This document shows positions 28,330 to 37,790 of a stretch of DNA of 64,000 nucleotides, one piece after another. Origin of the DNA: Luteimonas wenzhouensis (GTDB lineage: Bacteria; Pseudomonadota; Gammaproteobacteria; Xanthomonadales; Xanthomonadaceae). Each line of letters begins with the position of its first letter. Position 1 is the first letter of the stretch. The position numbers were made by a program, and so were the translations under genes. The stretch spans positions 1-64,000 of the forward strand of contig NZ_VOHE01000005.1 in NCBI RefSeq assembly GCF_007859305.1. The letters are read 5' to 3'. A model generated the notes under the pieces. That model ran no database searches. It was not told where the DNA came from and saw only the letters and a list, made by a program, of their open reading frames with translations.

Positions 28330-29448
28330 TCAATGTGCGTTGCTGGCGTCCGCGGCGTCCGCGCGCCGGACCCGACCGTGTTCCACGTGGAACACGGCTG
28401 GCGTCCAGCCGCTGGCCGCCAGCCCGGCGGGCACATCGGTCCCGGTCACGAAGACCTGGGCGCCGCTGGCGCGCAGGCGGGCCAGCAGGCGTCCCTGGTG
28501 GCCGCGGTCCAGTTCGGCGGTCAGGTCATCGAGCAGGAAGACCGGCCAGTGGCCCCGCCGGGCGGCGTAGTCCTCGGCCTGCGCCAGCAGGCAGGCCAGG
28601 GCGGTGAGCTTGGCTTGGCCGCGCGAGAGGGCTTCCCCCGCCGGCCGCAGTGCATGCTCGATGCGCCAGTCCGCCCGGTGCGGCCCGACCGACGTGAAGC
28701 CGGTCGCCAGGTCCCGTTCGCGCGCAAGCAGCAGGGCGTCGGCCAGCGGCAGCTGGTCCGCACGCCAGCCCGGCCGGTACGCCAAGCGGCCCTCGCCGAG
28801 CTGGGGCACGAGCTCCGCGGACAGGGACTGGACCAGCGGCTGCAGGCGATCGACGTAGGCCCGGCGCTGCCGGTCCAGCGGCTCGGCGGCCTGGACCAGT
28901 TCCGCATCCCAGGCATCGAGCTGGTCCGCCGCCACGCGCTGCTTGAGCAGGGCATTGCGCTGCTTCAGCGCCCGCGTGTAACGGCGCCACACGGGGCGGA
29001 AGGCTTCGTCGCCGTCGTGTTCCACGTGGAACAGGCCCCAGTCGAGATAGCGTCGCCGGGCCTCGCTGCCGGCGGTGACCAGGGCATGGCTGCCGGGTTC
29101 GAAGGTGATCGCGGCCAGTGCGGCGCACAGATCGCCGAGCTGTTCCACCGGCTCCCCGTCCAGGCGACCGGTCCAGGCCTGGCCGCCATGCCGCAGCCCC
29201 GCGCGCCGCCGCCCCCCGGGCTCTTCCCATTCGGCGAACACCTCCAGTGCCGGGGCGCCGGTCCGGACCAGGCCGTCGCGGACCCGGCCGCGGAAGCTGC
29301 GCCCGTAGGCCAGCAGGTGGATCGCTTCCAGCAGGCTGGTCTTGCCCGCGCCGTTGCCGCCCAGTACCAGGTTGAGGCCGGGATCCGGATGCAGTTCGAG
29401 CGGCTCGAGATTGCGGACCGCGCTGACCGTGAGCCGGGTCAGATGCAT
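28330..29448 (-). CDS. recF: DNA replication and repair protein RecF
   Basis: 372 residues. SMC-like ATPase that loads RecA at gaps. The Walker A motif GGNGAGKT lies at about residues 30-37 (signature LVLGGNGAGKTSLLEAIHLL), the ABC signature LSRGQAKLTALA lies late, and Walker B is FLLDDLTAELD. The start MHLTRLTVSAVRNLEPL at 29448 fits the family. Two parS sites lie inside the gene and both are read as FHVEH, the second in the C-terminal extension. Starts 109 bases after dnaN ends. Confidence 0.95.
   Translation of the reverse strand: MHLTRLTVSAVRNLEPLELHPDPGLNLVLGGNGAGKTSLLEAIHLLAYGRSFRGRVRDGLVRTGAPALEVFAEWEEPGGRRRAGLRHGGQAWTGRLDGEPVEQLGDLCAALAAITFEPGSHALVTAGSEARRRYLDWGLFHVEHDGDEAFRPVWRRYTRALKQRNALLKQRVAADQLDAWDAELVQAAEPLDRQRRAYVDRLQPLVQSLSAELVPQLGEGRLAYRPGWRADQLPLADALLLARERDLATGFTSVGPHRADWRIEHALRPAGEALSRGQAKLTALACLLAQAEDYAARRGHWPVFLLDDLTAELDRGHQGRLLARLRASGAQVFVTGTDVPAGLAASGWTPAVFHVEHGRVRRADAADASNAH
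28379..28394. promoter_or_regulatory. parS: parS site 1 (ParB-binding), inside recF
   Basis: TGTTCCACGTGGAACA, a perfect 16-bp palindrome matching the bacterial parS consensus, extended to a 22-bp palindrome by CCG/CGG. Read as VFHVEH in RecF near its C-terminus. Confidence 0.93.
29018..29033. promoter_or_regulatory. parS: parS site 2 (ParB-binding), inside recF
   Basis: Identical 16-bp palindrome TGTTCCACGTGGAACA, read as LFHVEH in RecF, in the same codon phase as site 1. Confidence 0.93.
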
Positions 29449-29501
29449 GCGCACCCCCGCGGGTCGGCTCGACCGGCGCCGGAGTCCGGCCGGGAAAACG
29501 A

Positions 29502-29527
29502 ATTCGCCCGGCACGGGCCGGGCGAAT
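29502..29527 (-). terminator. Terminator-like hairpin after dnaN
   Basis: ATTCGCCCGG/CCGGGCGAAT stem with a six-base loop. On the minus strand it is followed by TCGTTTT, so it may attenuate transcription from dnaN into recF. Confidence 0.5.
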
Positions 29528-29532
29528 CAGGA

Positions 29533-29548
29533 CGTTCCACGTGGAACA
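29533..29548. promoter_or_regulatory. parS: parS site 3, between dnaN and recF
   Basis: CGTTCCACGTGGAACA, one mismatch (first base) from the parS consensus, ten bases beyond the dnaN stop. Confidence 0.85.
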
Positions 29549-29557
29549 TGGCCAGGG

Positions 29558-30658
29558 TCACAGCCGCAGCGGCATCACCACGTGGCGGCAGCGCTCGCTG
29601 CCCGCCTCGCGCACCAGGGCCGAAGAGTTGGCATCGCGCAGCTGCAGGACCACGAACTCGTCGCGCAGGGCGCCCAGCGCGTCGAGCAGGTAGTTGACGT
29701 TGAAGCCCACGGCCAGGCCGTCGACCCGGGTCTCGGCCTCGACCTCTTCCTGGGCTTCCTCCTGCTCGGGGTTGTGGGCGTTGATCCGCACCAGTCCCGG
29801 CGACACCTCCAGCCGCACGCCGCGGTACTTCTCGTTGGACAGGATCGCCGCACGCTGCAGGGCGGCGCGCAGTGCTTCGCGGTCGATCTTCACCTCGCGG
29901 TCGGCGCCGATCGGAATCACCGCCTCGTAGTCGGGGAAGCGGCCATCGATCAGCTTGCTGGTGAAGGTCACGTCGTCGCGCTTGACCCGCACGTGGCTGC
30001 GGCCCATTTCCAGTTCGAGCGTGCGCTCTCCGCCCTCCAGCAGGCGCTGCAGCTCCTGCACGCCCTTGCGCGGCACGATGATCTGGCGCTTGGCCTGCAC
30101 CGCCGACTCCAGCGCGGTCTCGCACAGCGCCAGGCGATGGCCATCGGTCGCCACGCAGCGCAGGCGGGTCTCGGCCAGGTCGAACAGCAGGCCGTTGAGG
30201 TAGTAGCGCACGTCCTGCTGGGCCATGGCGAAGGCGGTGCGCTCGATCAGTTCCTTGAGCGCAGCCTCGGGCACGGCCACGCGCTCGGTCGCCTCGACCT
30301 CGTCCACGGACGGGAAGTCGTTGGCCGGCAGGCTCGACAGGGTGAAGCGGCTGCGCCCGGCCTGCACCGTGATCTTGTCGCCCGACTGCGACACCGTGAC
30401 CTTGCTGCCGTCGGGCAGGGCACGGACGATGTCGAACAGCTTGCGCGCCGGGATCGTGGTCTCGCCGTCCTGGGAATCGTCCACGCTGCTGCGCGCCACC
30501 ATCTCCACTTCCAGGTCGGTGCCGGTCAGAGACAGCTCCCCGCCGGAGACCTGGGTCAGCAGGTTGGCCAGCACCGGCAGGGTCTGCCGGCGTTCGACGA
30601 CGTTGACCACTTGCGCGAGCGGCTTCAGGAGGGCTTCGCGTTGCAGGCTGAAACGCAT
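29558..30658 (-). CDS. dnaN: DNA polymerase III sliding clamp (beta subunit)
   Basis: 366 residues, the usual clamp length. Three repeated clamp domains are seen from MRFSLQREALLKPLAQV to the canonical end HVVMPLRL. The ring encircles DNA and tethers polymerase III and other partners. The start at 30658 matches the family. It follows dnaA across a 504-bp spacer that holds the likely oriC. Confidence 0.97.
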   Translation of the reverse strand: MRFSLQREALLKPLAQVVNVVERRQTLPVLANLLTQVSGGELSLTGTDLEVEMVARSSVDDSQDGETTIPARKLFDIVRALPDGSKVTVSQSGDKITVQAGRSRFTLSSLPANDFPSVDEVEATERVAVPEAALKELIERTAFAMAQQDVRYYLNGLLFDLAETRLRCVATDGHRLALCETALESAVQAKRQIIVPRKGVQELQRLLEGGERTLELEMGRSHVRVKRDDVTFTSKLIDGRFPDYEAVIPIGADREVKIDREALRAALQRAAILSNEKYRGVRLEVSPGLVRINAHNPEQEEAQEEVEAETRVDGLAVGFNVNYLLDALGALRDEFVVLQLRDANSSALVREAGSERCRHVVMPLRL

Positions 30659-31162
30659 GCGTAGGATTCCTGTGGCAAGGCTTCTAAGAAACGGGAAAAT
30701 CTTGAAAAGCGGTGGGGCTGGGGGGCCTGCACAGCGGGAATAACTCACATAACCCACTGTTTTGTATGGTTTTTCTTCTCCTGGGCGGGTGTGGACAAGT
30801 GCCCGGCCTGCAGGCCGCAAAGCTGTGGATCATTCCGTCCCCTGCGGCTTGTCCACAGCTTGTGCCACTGCTGTCCACGCACACCCCAACATCTAGTGTA
30901 GCGAAGGTTTCAGGCCGCAGGTGGGGCCGGCCCGGCGGCTTCCTGGCCTGTCCCCGGGCGGGCGTGGGAAGGGGCGGGAGGTCGGCGCGGGGAAGCGGCC
31001 GATCCGGTCCCGGAGCGCCTGGCCGCGTCCCGTGGGCGCCACTGTGTACTCGCTGCGTCCCATTGGCACGTCTTGGCGTGGGCGTTGCAGGGGCAGCCGG
31101 CCCGGTCCCGGCCGCGTCGCAGCGGTGCGGCCGGCCGCGCCGGCGGGCCGCGCGCCGCCGAC
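30659..31162. other. oriC: Probable chromosomal replication origin (oriC) between dnaA and dnaN
   Basis: This 504-bp gene-free spacer holds clustered DnaA-box-like 9-mers: TTGTCCACA at 30849-30857 (plus) and 30790-30798 (minus), TGATCCACA at 30824-30832 (minus) and a weak CTGTCCACG at 30871-30879. An AT-rich stretch (about 30736-30780, AATAACTCACATAACCC then TTTTGTATGG) directly adjoins them and could be the unwinding element. Position between dnaA and dnaN agrees with other xanthomonads. The part at 30900-31162 is GC-rich with nothing identifiable. Confidence 0.75.
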
Positions 31163-32488
31163 TCACTCCGAAAGCTTGCGGATCAGCTTGTCCCAGTCCT
31201 CGCGCAGCTTGCCGTCGGTGGCCATCAGGTTGCGCACCTGGCGGCAGGCGTGCAGCACGGTGGTGTGGTCGCGGCCGGCGAAGGCGTCGCCGATCTCGGG
31301 CAACGAGTGCTCGGTGAGTTCCTTGGCCAGCGCCATCGCCACCTGGCGTGGGCGCGCCAGCGAGCGGGTGCGGCGCTTGGACAGCAGGTCCTTGATCTGC
31401 AGCCCGTAGTAGTCGGCCACCACCTTCTGGATGTTGGGGATGCCGATCGACTGCTGCTGCGCCCGCAGCAGGTCGCGCAGGGTCTCCTGGGCGAACTCCA
31501 CGGTGATCGTGCGGCCGGTGAAGTTGGCGCGCGCGGCCAGCGAGTTGAGCGCGCCCTCGAGGTCGCGCACGTTGCCGTGCATCTTCTTGGCCAGCAGGAA
31601 CGCCACCTCGTCCGGCACCAGGATGCCGCGCTCCTGGGCCTTGGCCAGTACGATCGCGGCGCGGGTCTCGAAGTCGGGCGGGTCGATCGCCACCGACAGG
31701 CCCCAGGACAGGCGCGACTTGAGTCGCGGCTCGAGCCCTTCCACCTCGCGCGGGTAGCGGTCGCAGGTCATGATGATCTGCTGCCGGCTCTCGAACAGCG
31801 CGTTGAAGGTGTGGAAGAACTCCTCCTGGGTGCGGTCCTTGCCGGCGAAGAACTGGATGTCGTCGATCAGCAGCGCGTCGACCTGCTGGAACTGGCGCTT
31901 GAAGCGGTCGGTGGTCTTCTCCTGCAGCGAGCGGAAGAAGGCGCTGTAGAACTGCTCCGAGCGCAGGTAGAGCACGCGCGCGGACGGGTTCTGCCGCCGC
32001 ATCTCGTTGCCGGCGGCGAACATCAGGTGGGTCTTGCCCAGGCCGGTGCCGCCGTACAGCAGCAGCGGGTTGTGGGTGCGGTCACCGGGCTTGAGCGCGG
32101 CCTGCCAGGCGGCGGCGCGTCCGAGCTGGTTGCTGCGGCCCTCGACGAAGTTGTCGAAGGTGTAGTGCGGGTCGAGGTGGCCGGCGAAGGCCTCCATCGG
32201 CGGCGCGGGCTGCGCCGGGGCGGCGGCCACCGTGGCCGGCGCCGCGGCCGCGCGCGGCAGCGAGCCGATTTCCAGCGCCACCTCGTCGCTGCCGCCGAAG
32301 TGCGCGAGCAGCTCGCGGATCCGCTGCAGGTAGCGGCTCTCGACCTCGTCGCGGACGAAGGCGTTGGGCGCGTACAGCACCGTCCGGCTGTCCTGTCGGC
32401 TCGCCTGCAGCGGCTTGAGCCAGGTATGAACGTCCTCGGCGGGCAGTTCGGCTTCGAGGCGTTCTAGGCAGCGGGGCCAGGCATCCAT
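31163..32488 (-). CDS. dnaA: Chromosomal replication initiator DnaA
   Basis: 441 residues. Domain I ([20 protein letters not shown]), an alanine/proline-rich linker (about 80-100), the AAA+ core with Walker A GGTGLGKT (146-153) and Walker [10 protein letters not shown], and the domain IV helix-turn-helix signature [14 protein letters not shown] near the C-terminus. Binds DnaA boxes and opens oriC. Start MDAWPRC at 32488; divergent from rpmH with 196 bases between. Confidence 0.97.
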   Translation of the reverse strand: MDAWPRCLERLEAELPAEDVHTWLKPLQASRQDSRTVLYAPNAFVRDEVESRYLQRIRELLAHFGGSDEVALEIGSLPRAAAAPATVAAAPAQPAPPMEAFAGHLDPHYTFDNFVEGRSNQLGRAAAWQAALKPGDRTHNPLLLYGGTGLGKTHLMFAAGNEMRRQNPSARVLYLRSEQFYSAFFRSLQEKTTDRFKRQFQQVDALLIDDIQFFAGKDRTQEEFFHTFNALFESRQQIIMTCDRYPREVEGLEPRLKSRLSWGLSVAIDPPDFETRAAIVLAKAQERGILVPDEVAFLLAKKMHGNVRDLEGALNSLAARANFTGRTITVEFAQETLRDLLRAQQQSIGIPNIQKVVADYYGLQIKDLLSKRRTRSLARPRQVAMALAKELTEHSLPEIGDAFAGRDHTTVLHACRQVRNLMATDGKLREDWDKLIRKLSE

Positions 32489-32614
32489 AGGGTCGTGACG
32501 GAGGAAATCGGGGCCGGCCGGCCCGCTCGGGGCGGGCCGGTCGTCCGGTGTGGCGGGAGCAGGCCAGCCTACCACCCGCACCCCGGGCGTGCATCCGCCG
32601 GCGCGCCCGTCGAC

Positions 32615-32644
32615 TTGACCCGGATCGTGGGCCGTCGCTAGAAT
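32615..32644 (+). promoter_or_regulatory. Promoter of rpmH-rnpA
   Basis: TTGACC (32615-32620) and TAGAAT (32639-32644) with an 18-base spacer, 40 bases before the rpmH start. Confidence 0.7.
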
Positions 32645-32684
32645 CGCCGGTTCTTTCCGCCCGCCGTACCCACAGCATCCCGCC

Positions 32685-32825
32685 ATGGCCACCAAGCGCA
32701 CCTTCCAGCCCAGCAACCTCAAGCGCAAGCGCGACCACGGCTTCCGTGCGCGCATGGCGACCGCCGACGGCCGCAAGATCATCGCCCGCCGCCGCGCCAA
32801 GGGCCGCAAGCGCCTGTCGGCCTGA
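32685..32825 (+). CDS. rpmH: 50S ribosomal protein L34
   Basis: 46 residues, [19 protein letters not shown] to [10 protein letters not shown], a complete and canonical L34 rich in Arg/Lys. It is too short for usual ORF cut-offs. First gene of the rightward origin cluster, 44 bases before rnpA. Confidence 0.97.
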   Translation: MATKRTFQPSNLKRKRDHGFRARMATADGRKIIARRRAKGRKRLSA

Positions 32826-32869
32826 GCCGCGCCGGACCCGCGCCTGGACCGGGTCCTGTCCTGCCTCGC

Positions 32870-33304
32870 ATGAGCCAAGCGCGCTTCCCGCCGACGGCGC
32901 GGGTCCGGGCGCGCGCCGACTTCGACCGCATCTTCCGCGACGGCCGCCGCGTCGCGCTGCCCGTGCTCGCCCTGCACTGGCGCCGCGAGACCGGCCCCGC
33001 GCGGCTGGGCCTGGCGGTCTCGCGCAAGGTGGATCGCCGGGCCGTGGTGCGTAACCGCATCCGCCGCGTCCTGCGCGAACATTTCCGCCTGCTGCGCAGC
33101 CAGCTGCCCGGCGGCGACTACGTGCTGGTGGCCCGGCCCCCGGCCGCCAGCGCCAGTGCGGCGGCGCTGCGCGAGGCCTGCAGCCAGCTGCTCCGGCGCG
33201 CCGGTGCGTTGCCGCCCCCAGCCGCGGACGGCACAATGCCGGCCCCGCATTCCTCCCCGGCCTCCCCGCCTTCCTCCGACCCGCCGCCGCTTGCCGGCGA
33301 ATGA
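32870..33304 (+). CDS. rnpA: Ribonuclease P protein component
   Basis: 144 residues. The RNR signature lies at [20 protein letters not shown], preceded by [10 protein letters not shown] and the [17 protein letters not shown]-terminus. It helps the RNase P RNA bind and mature tRNA 5' ends. The proline/serine-rich C-terminal tail ([18 protein letters not shown]) is an extension beyond the domain. No yidD gene separates it from yidC. Confidence 0.94.
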   Translation: MSQARFPPTARVRARADFDRIFRDGRRVALPVLALHWRRETGPARLGLAVSRKVDRRAVVRNRIRRVLREHFRLLRSQLPGGDYVLVARPPAASASAAALREACSQLLRRAGALPPPAADGTMPAPHSSPASPPSSDPPPLAGE

Positions 33305-33317
33305 GCCTGCCCGCCCG

Positions 33318-35021
33318 ATGAACCAGACCCGCACCTTCCTGATCCTCGCCTGGCTGATGGTGGCGGTGCTGCTGTGGATGGAGTGGAACAAGGAGCAGTC
33401 CACGCCGCTGGCCCCGCCGCCCGCCGCGCAGGCGGCCGCCGACGTCCCGGCCGCGGTGCCGTCGGCGCCGGCCGCCGCGCCCGCGGGGGTGCCCGATGCC
33501 CCGGCGGTGGCACCCGCCGGGGCCCAGGCCGAGAGCCACGCCGCCCCCGCCTCCGGGGTGGTCGAGGTCGAGACCGACGTGCTGCGCCTGCTGGTCGACG
33601 GTGGCAGCGTGCTGCGCGCCGAGCTGCTGGCGTATCCGCAGACCCGCGACCCGGGCAGCCCGCCGGTGGTGCTGTTCGACAACAGCGGCACCAGCTTCTA
33701 CGCCGCCCAGAGCGGCTGGGTGAGCGCCGGCGGCGCCGCCCCCAACCACCTGCAGGGCTTCGTGCCGGCCGGCGACAAGCGCCGCCTCGCCCTGGCCCCG
33801 GGGCAGGACGAACTGGTGGTGCCGTTCGTGTGGCAGGGCCCGGACGGGGTGAGCATCCGCCGCAGCTACGTCCTGTCCCGCGGCCAGTACGCGATCACCG
33901 TGCGCGACGAGATCGTCAACGCCGGCGGCGAGCCGTGGCAGGGCTTCGCCTACCGCCAGCTGATGCGCGGCAGCCCGAACGTCAAGCGCGGGATGACCAA
34001 CCCCGAGTCGTTCAGCCTCACCGGCGCGACCTGGTTCGGCGATTCGCAAGGCTACCTGCGCCGCTGGTTCAGCGACTACGAGGACGGCGCGGTCAACGCC
34101 ACCGACACCAACACCTGGATCGCGTTCGTCCAGCACCACTTCTTCGGCGCGTGGCTGCCGGGCGAGGCCGCCGGCGCGCGCAACGCGATTACCCTGGACA
34201 CCGACCGCTCCAGCGGCGCGCCGCGCTACCTGATCCGCGAGATGGCCAGCGAGCCGGTGGTGGTCGCGCCGGGCCAGCAGGCGACCGCCAGCGCCCGGCT
34301 GTGGGTCGGTCCCAAGCTGGTCAACCAGATCAAGGCGCAGCAGGTGCCCGGGCTGGAGCGGGTGGTGGACTACAGCCGCTTCTCGGTCATGGCCTGGCTG
34401 GGCGAGGGCCTGTTCTGGGTGCTGGAGAAGCTGCACCGGCTGTTCGGCAACTGGGGCTGGGCGATCGTGGGCCTGGTGCTGCTGGTGAAGGTGCTGCTGT
34501 TCCCGCTGGCCAACGCGCAGTACAAGTCGATGGCGAAGATGCGCAAGTTCCAGCCGCGCATGCAGCAGCTCAAGGAGCGCTACGGCGACGACCGGCAGAA
34601 GTTCCAGGTCGCGATGATGGAGCTGTACAAGAAGGAGAAGATCAACCCGGTCGGCGGCTGCCTGCCGGTGCTGCTGCAGATGCCGATCTTCTTCGCCCTG
34701 TACTGGGTGCTGCTCGAGTCGGTGGAGCTGCGCCACGCGCCGTGGATCGGCTGGATCCAGGACCTGACCGCGCGCGACCCGTGGTTCATCCTGCCGGTGA
34801 TCAACGTGGCGGTGATGTGGGCCACCCAGAAGCTCTCGCCGATGACCGGCATGGATCCGATGCAGCAGCGGATGATGCAGATGATGCCGATCGTGTTCGG
34901 CGTCATGATGGTCTTCTTCCCGGCCGGCCTGGTGCTGTACTGGGTGGTCAACGGCGGCCTGGGCCTGCTGCAGCAGTGGTACATGCTGCGCAAGTACGCC
35001 GACGCGCCGGCCAGGGCCTGA
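33318..35021 (+). CDS. yidC: Membrane protein insertase YidC
   Basis: 567 residues, the proteobacterial form. An N-terminal helix ([16 protein letters not shown]), an Ala/Pro-rich linker and a large periplasmic beta domain are followed by the C-terminal insertase helices (for example [58 protein letters not shown]). It inserts inner-membrane proteins alone or with Sec. Start at 33318, 13 bases after the rnpA stop. Confidence 0.96.
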   Translation: MNQTRTFLILAWLMVAVLLWMEWNKEQSTPLAPPPAAQAAADVPAAVPSAPAAAPAGVPDAPAVAPAGAQAESHAAPASGVVEVETDVLRLLVDGGSVLRAELLAYPQTRDPGSPPVVLFDNSGTSFYAAQSGWVSAGGAAPNHLQGFVPAGDKRRLALAPGQDELVVPFVWQGPDGVSIRRSYVLSRGQYAITVRDEIVNAGGEPWQGFAYRQLMRGSPNVKRGMTNPESFSLTGATWFGDSQGYLRRWFSDYEDGAVNATDTNTWIAFVQHHFFGAWLPGEAAGARNAITLDTDRSSGAPRYLIREMASEPVVVAPGQQATASARLWVGPKLVNQIKAQQVPGLERVVDYSRFSVMAWLGEGLFWVLEKLHRLFGNWGWAIVGLVLLVKVLLFPLANAQYKSMAKMRKFQPRMQQLKERYGDDRQKFQVAMMELYKKEKINPVGGCLPVLLQMPIFFALYWVLLESVELRHAPWIGWIQDLTARDPWFILPVINVAVMWATQKLSPMTGMDPMQQRMMQMMPIVFGVMMVFFPAGLVLYWVVNGGLGLLQQWYMLRKYADAPARA

Positions 35022-35187
35022 GCCCGGCCGCGCGCGGGCGCGCCGCGCCCGCCGCCCGTCCCGCCCGCGCCGGCGCGTCGCCCATGCCCGCCGCCGTCGC
35101 GGCCCGCGGCGACACGTGCATCCGATCGCGTGACGCCCGGCGCGCGCGCCGCGTCCCGCCTCTTCCCTTCCCGCGACCATCACCGGC

Positions 35188-36522
35188 TTGACCGACCTGC
35201 GCACCATCGCCGCCATCGCCACCGCCCCCGGCGCCGCCGGCATCGGCATCGTGCGCCTGTCCGGGCCGCGCGCGCGGGAGATCGCGGCCGCGCTGTGCGG
35301 GCGCCGGTTGCGGCCGCGCCATGCCCACTACGTGCGTTTCCGCGACCACGACGGCAGCGTGATCGACGACGGCATCGCGCTGCTGTTCGCGGCGCCGGCC
35401 AGCTACACCGGCGAGGACGTGGTCGAACTGCAGGCGCACGGCAGCCTGCCGGTGCTGCGGCAGCTGCTCGCGCGCTGCCGCGCGCTGGGCGCGGAGGATG
35501 CGCGGCCGGGCGAATTCAGCGAGCGCGCCTGCCTCAACGGCCGCCTGGACCTGGCCCAGGCCGAGGCGGTGGCCGACCTGATCGCCGCGGCCGACCTGCG
35601 CGCGGCGCGCGCGGCCAGGCGTTCGCTCGAAGGCGAGTTCTCCGCCCGGGTCGAGGCGATTGCCGCCGACCTGCTCGCGATCCGGGTCCAGGTGGAGGCG
35701 GCGATCGACTTCGCCGACGAACCGCTCGACACCCTCGGCGGCGAGGCCCTGCGCCAGCGCCTGGAGCAGGCGCGTGGCCGGCTGCGCGACCTGCGTGCCG
35801 CCGCCGAACGCGGGCGCCGGCTGCGCGACGGCCTGCACGCGGTGCTGGTCGGTCCGCCCAACGCCGGCAAGAGTTCGCTGCTCAACGCGCTCGCCGGCAG
35901 CGAACGGGCGATCGTCACCGCGATCCCCGGCACCACCCGCGACCTGCTGCAGGAAACGCTGCAGTTCGACGGCCTGGAACTGACCCTGGTCGACACCGCC
36001 GGCCTGCGCGAGGACGGCGACGCGATCGAGCGCGAGGGCATGCGCCGCGCCCGCGCCGAACTCGCCCGCGCCGACCTGGCCCTGGTGGTGCTGGACGCGC
36101 GCGACCCCGAGGCCGGCCTGCGCGCGCTGGACGCCGACCTTGACCCGGTGCCCGGGCGCATCGTGCTGCACAACAAGGCCGACCTGCTCGCGCCCGGCGC
36201 CGGCGCGCCGGACGACGGCGCGCTGCGGGTCTCGGCGCTGACCGGTGCGGGGCTCGACGCGCTGCGCGCGCGCCTGCGCGAGGCCGCCGCCGCGATCGCG
36301 CCGGGCGAGGGCGGGTTCAGCGCCCGGCTGCGGCACGTGCAGGCGCTCGAACGCACCGCCACCGCCTGCGCGCAGGCGGCGGAGCGACTGCAGGGCGAGC
36401 AGCTCGAGCTGGCGGCCGAGCACCTGCGGCTGGCGCACGATGCGCTGGGCGAGATCACCGGGCGGACGTTGCCTGATGACCTGCTGGGCCATATCTTCTC
36501 CACGTTCTGCATCGGCAAGTAG
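35188..36522 (+). CDS. mnmE: tRNA modification GTPase MnmE (TrmE)
   Basis: 444 residues from a TTG start. The N-terminal folate-binding domain ([22 protein letters not shown]), G-domain [19 protein letters not shown] and NKADLL, and the C-terminal CIGK Cys motif are all present. With MnmG it makes the 5-aminomethyl-type modification of wobble uridine. No ribosome binding site is obvious before the TTG, and no in-frame ATG near the family N-terminus exists, so the start is the family-consistent choice. Confidence 0.94.
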   Translation: MTDLRTIAAIATAPGAAGIGIVRLSGPRAREIAAALCGRRLRPRHAHYVRFRDHDGSVIDDGIALLFAAPASYTGEDVVELQAHGSLPVLRQLLARCRALGAEDARPGEFSERACLNGRLDLAQAEAVADLIAAADLRAARAARRSLEGEFSARVEAIAADLLAIRVQVEAAIDFADEPLDTLGGEALRQRLEQARGRLRDLRAAAERGRRLRDGLHAVLVGPPNAGKSSLLNALAGSERAIVTAIPGTTRDLLQETLQFDGLELTLVDTAGLREDGDAIEREGMRRARAELARADLALVVLDARDPEAGLRALDADLDPVPGRIVLHNKADLLAPGAGAPDDGALRVSALTGAGLDALRARLREAAAAIAPGEGGFSARLRHVQALERTATACAQAAERLQGEQLELAAEHLRLAHDALGEITGRTLPDDLLGHIFSTFCIGK

Positions 36523-36531
36523 CCGGCGGCG

Positions 36532-36573
36532 CGCGCGGGAATTCCGCAAACCGCGTCACAGTTTGCCCGCGCG
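36532..36573 (+). terminator. Hairpin after mnmE
   Basis: CGCGCGGG/CCCGCGCG with an inner GCAAAC/GTTTGC stem, just after the mnmE stop. It lacks a T-run, so a terminator or structured-RNA role is only inferred. Confidence 0.35.
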
Positions 36574-36674
36574 TCGCCGCGCAGACTTGCCGGCCATGGC
36601 CGCGCAGTTGACAAACGTCGCGGCCTGTCGCGTCCTAGATGCGCAGCACCACCGTCACCACAGGGGAAAACCGA

Positions 36675-37721
36675 ATGTCCACCAACACCACCGCGGCCGG
36701 CCGGAGGGTGCCGCCGCGTCTGCCGACCGGCGCGCTCGCGCTGGGACTCGGGCTTGCCGTGCTGCTGGCAGGCTGCAAGCAGGACGCGCCGCCCGCCCAG
36801 GCGCCGGCCACGCCGTCCACGCCGGCCGCGGGCGAGCCCGCCCAGGCGCCGCAGGCGCCGGCCGAGGCGGTCTCGGCCGAGGTCGCCGCCATGGACGCCG
36901 AGCAGCTGCGCGAGGCCGCGTCCAAGGCCTACCAGGAGAGCCGGCTGTACGCGCCCGGCGGCGACAACGCGATGGAGTACTACCTTGCCCTGCGCGACAA
37001 GCAGCCGGCCGACGCCGGCGTGTCCAGCGCGCTGGTCGACCTGCTGCCGATGACCGTGATCGCCACCGAGCAGAGCCGCGACCGCGGCGACTTCGCCGAG
37101 GCCAAGCGCCTGCTGGCGCTGATCGAGAAGACCGACTCGTCGTACCCGGCGATCGAACGGCTCAAGACCACCATCGCCAGCGCCGAGGCCGAGGCGGCGC
37201 GGCGTGCGGCCCAGGAGCAGCTCACCGCCGAACAGGAGGCGCAGCGCCAGCGCGAGCTCGAGCGCCAGCGCCAGGAGCAGCAGCGCCTGGCCCAGGAACA
37301 GGCAGCGCGCGAACTGGCCGCGCAGCAGGCCGCGCAGGAAGAGGCGGCGCGCCAGGAGGCCGCACGCCAGGAGGCGGCGCGCCAGGAAGCCGCGCGCCGC
37401 GAGGCCGAGCGTCTGGAAGCCGAACGCCGCCAGGCCGAGGCCGCGCGCCGCGCCGCGCCCGCGGCCACCGAACTGCGTGCGATCAGCACGCCGGCGCCGC
37501 GCTATCCGCCCGACGCGCTGCGCTCGGGCACCTCGGGCGAGGTCCAGGTCGAGTTCACCGTCGGCGTCGACGGTACGGTCACCGCCGCGCGCGTGGTCCA
37601 GGCCACCCCGCCGCGGGTGTTCGACCGCGAGGCGCTCAACGCGGTCCGGCGCTGGCGCTTCGAGCCGGTGCCGGCGCCGGTCACCAGCCGGCGCACGATC
37701 AACTTCGCGCCGTCGCAGTAA
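36675..37721 (+). CDS. TonB C-terminal domain lipoprotein
   Basis: 348 residues, start at 36675 after GGGGAAAA. Lipobox LLAGC (about residues 30-34) with Lys at +2, which favours outer-membrane sorting. It is followed by a Pro/Ala linker, a helical region and a coiled-coil-like tract with EAARQ repeats. A TonB C-terminal domain is last (TPAPRYPPDALRSGTSGEVQ ... VRRWRFEPV). TonB proteins normally have a membrane helix, not a lipid anchor, so this may be a TonB-like structural protein rather than a classical energy transducer. Confidence 0.75.
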   Translation: MSTNTTAAGRRVPPRLPTGALALGLGLAVLLAGCKQDAPPAQAPATPSTPAAGEPAQAPQAPAEAVSAEVAAMDAEQLREAASKAYQESRLYAPGGDNAMEYYLALRDKQPADAGVSSALVDLLPMTVIATEQSRDRGDFAEAKRLLALIEKTDSSYPAIERLKTTIASAEAEAARRAAQEQLTAEQEAQRQRELERQRQEQQRLAQEQAARELAAQQAAQEEAARQEAARQEAARQEAARREAERLEAERRQAEAARRAAPAATELRAISTPAPRYPPDALRSGTSGEVQVEFTVGVDGTVTAARVVQATPPRVFDREALNAVRRWRFEPVPAPVTSRRTINFAPSQ

Positions 37722-37740
37722 CCCCGCGGCCGCGGCCGCG

Positions 37741-37776
37741 CAAGAAGAAGCCCGGCCCTGGCCGGGCTTCTTCTTG
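37741..37776. terminator. Bidirectional terminator between the TonB-like gene and the NatAB operon
   Basis: A near-perfect 16-bp hairpin, CAAGAAGAAGCCCGGC paired with its complement around a four-base loop. The TTCTTCTT arm serves as a U-rich tail on either strand. Confidence 0.85.
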
Positions 37777-37790
37777 GCCGGATCCCGGCC

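Noticed and set aside
33305..33317. Possible yidD between rnpA and yidC
   Set aside because: Only 13 bases separate the two genes; no frame can encode YidD here, so the gene is absent from its usual place.
32489..35249. Long minus-strand frames opposite rnpA and yidC
   Set aside because: Antisense of well-supported genes, no homology-like segments. The dnaA start is fixed at 32488.
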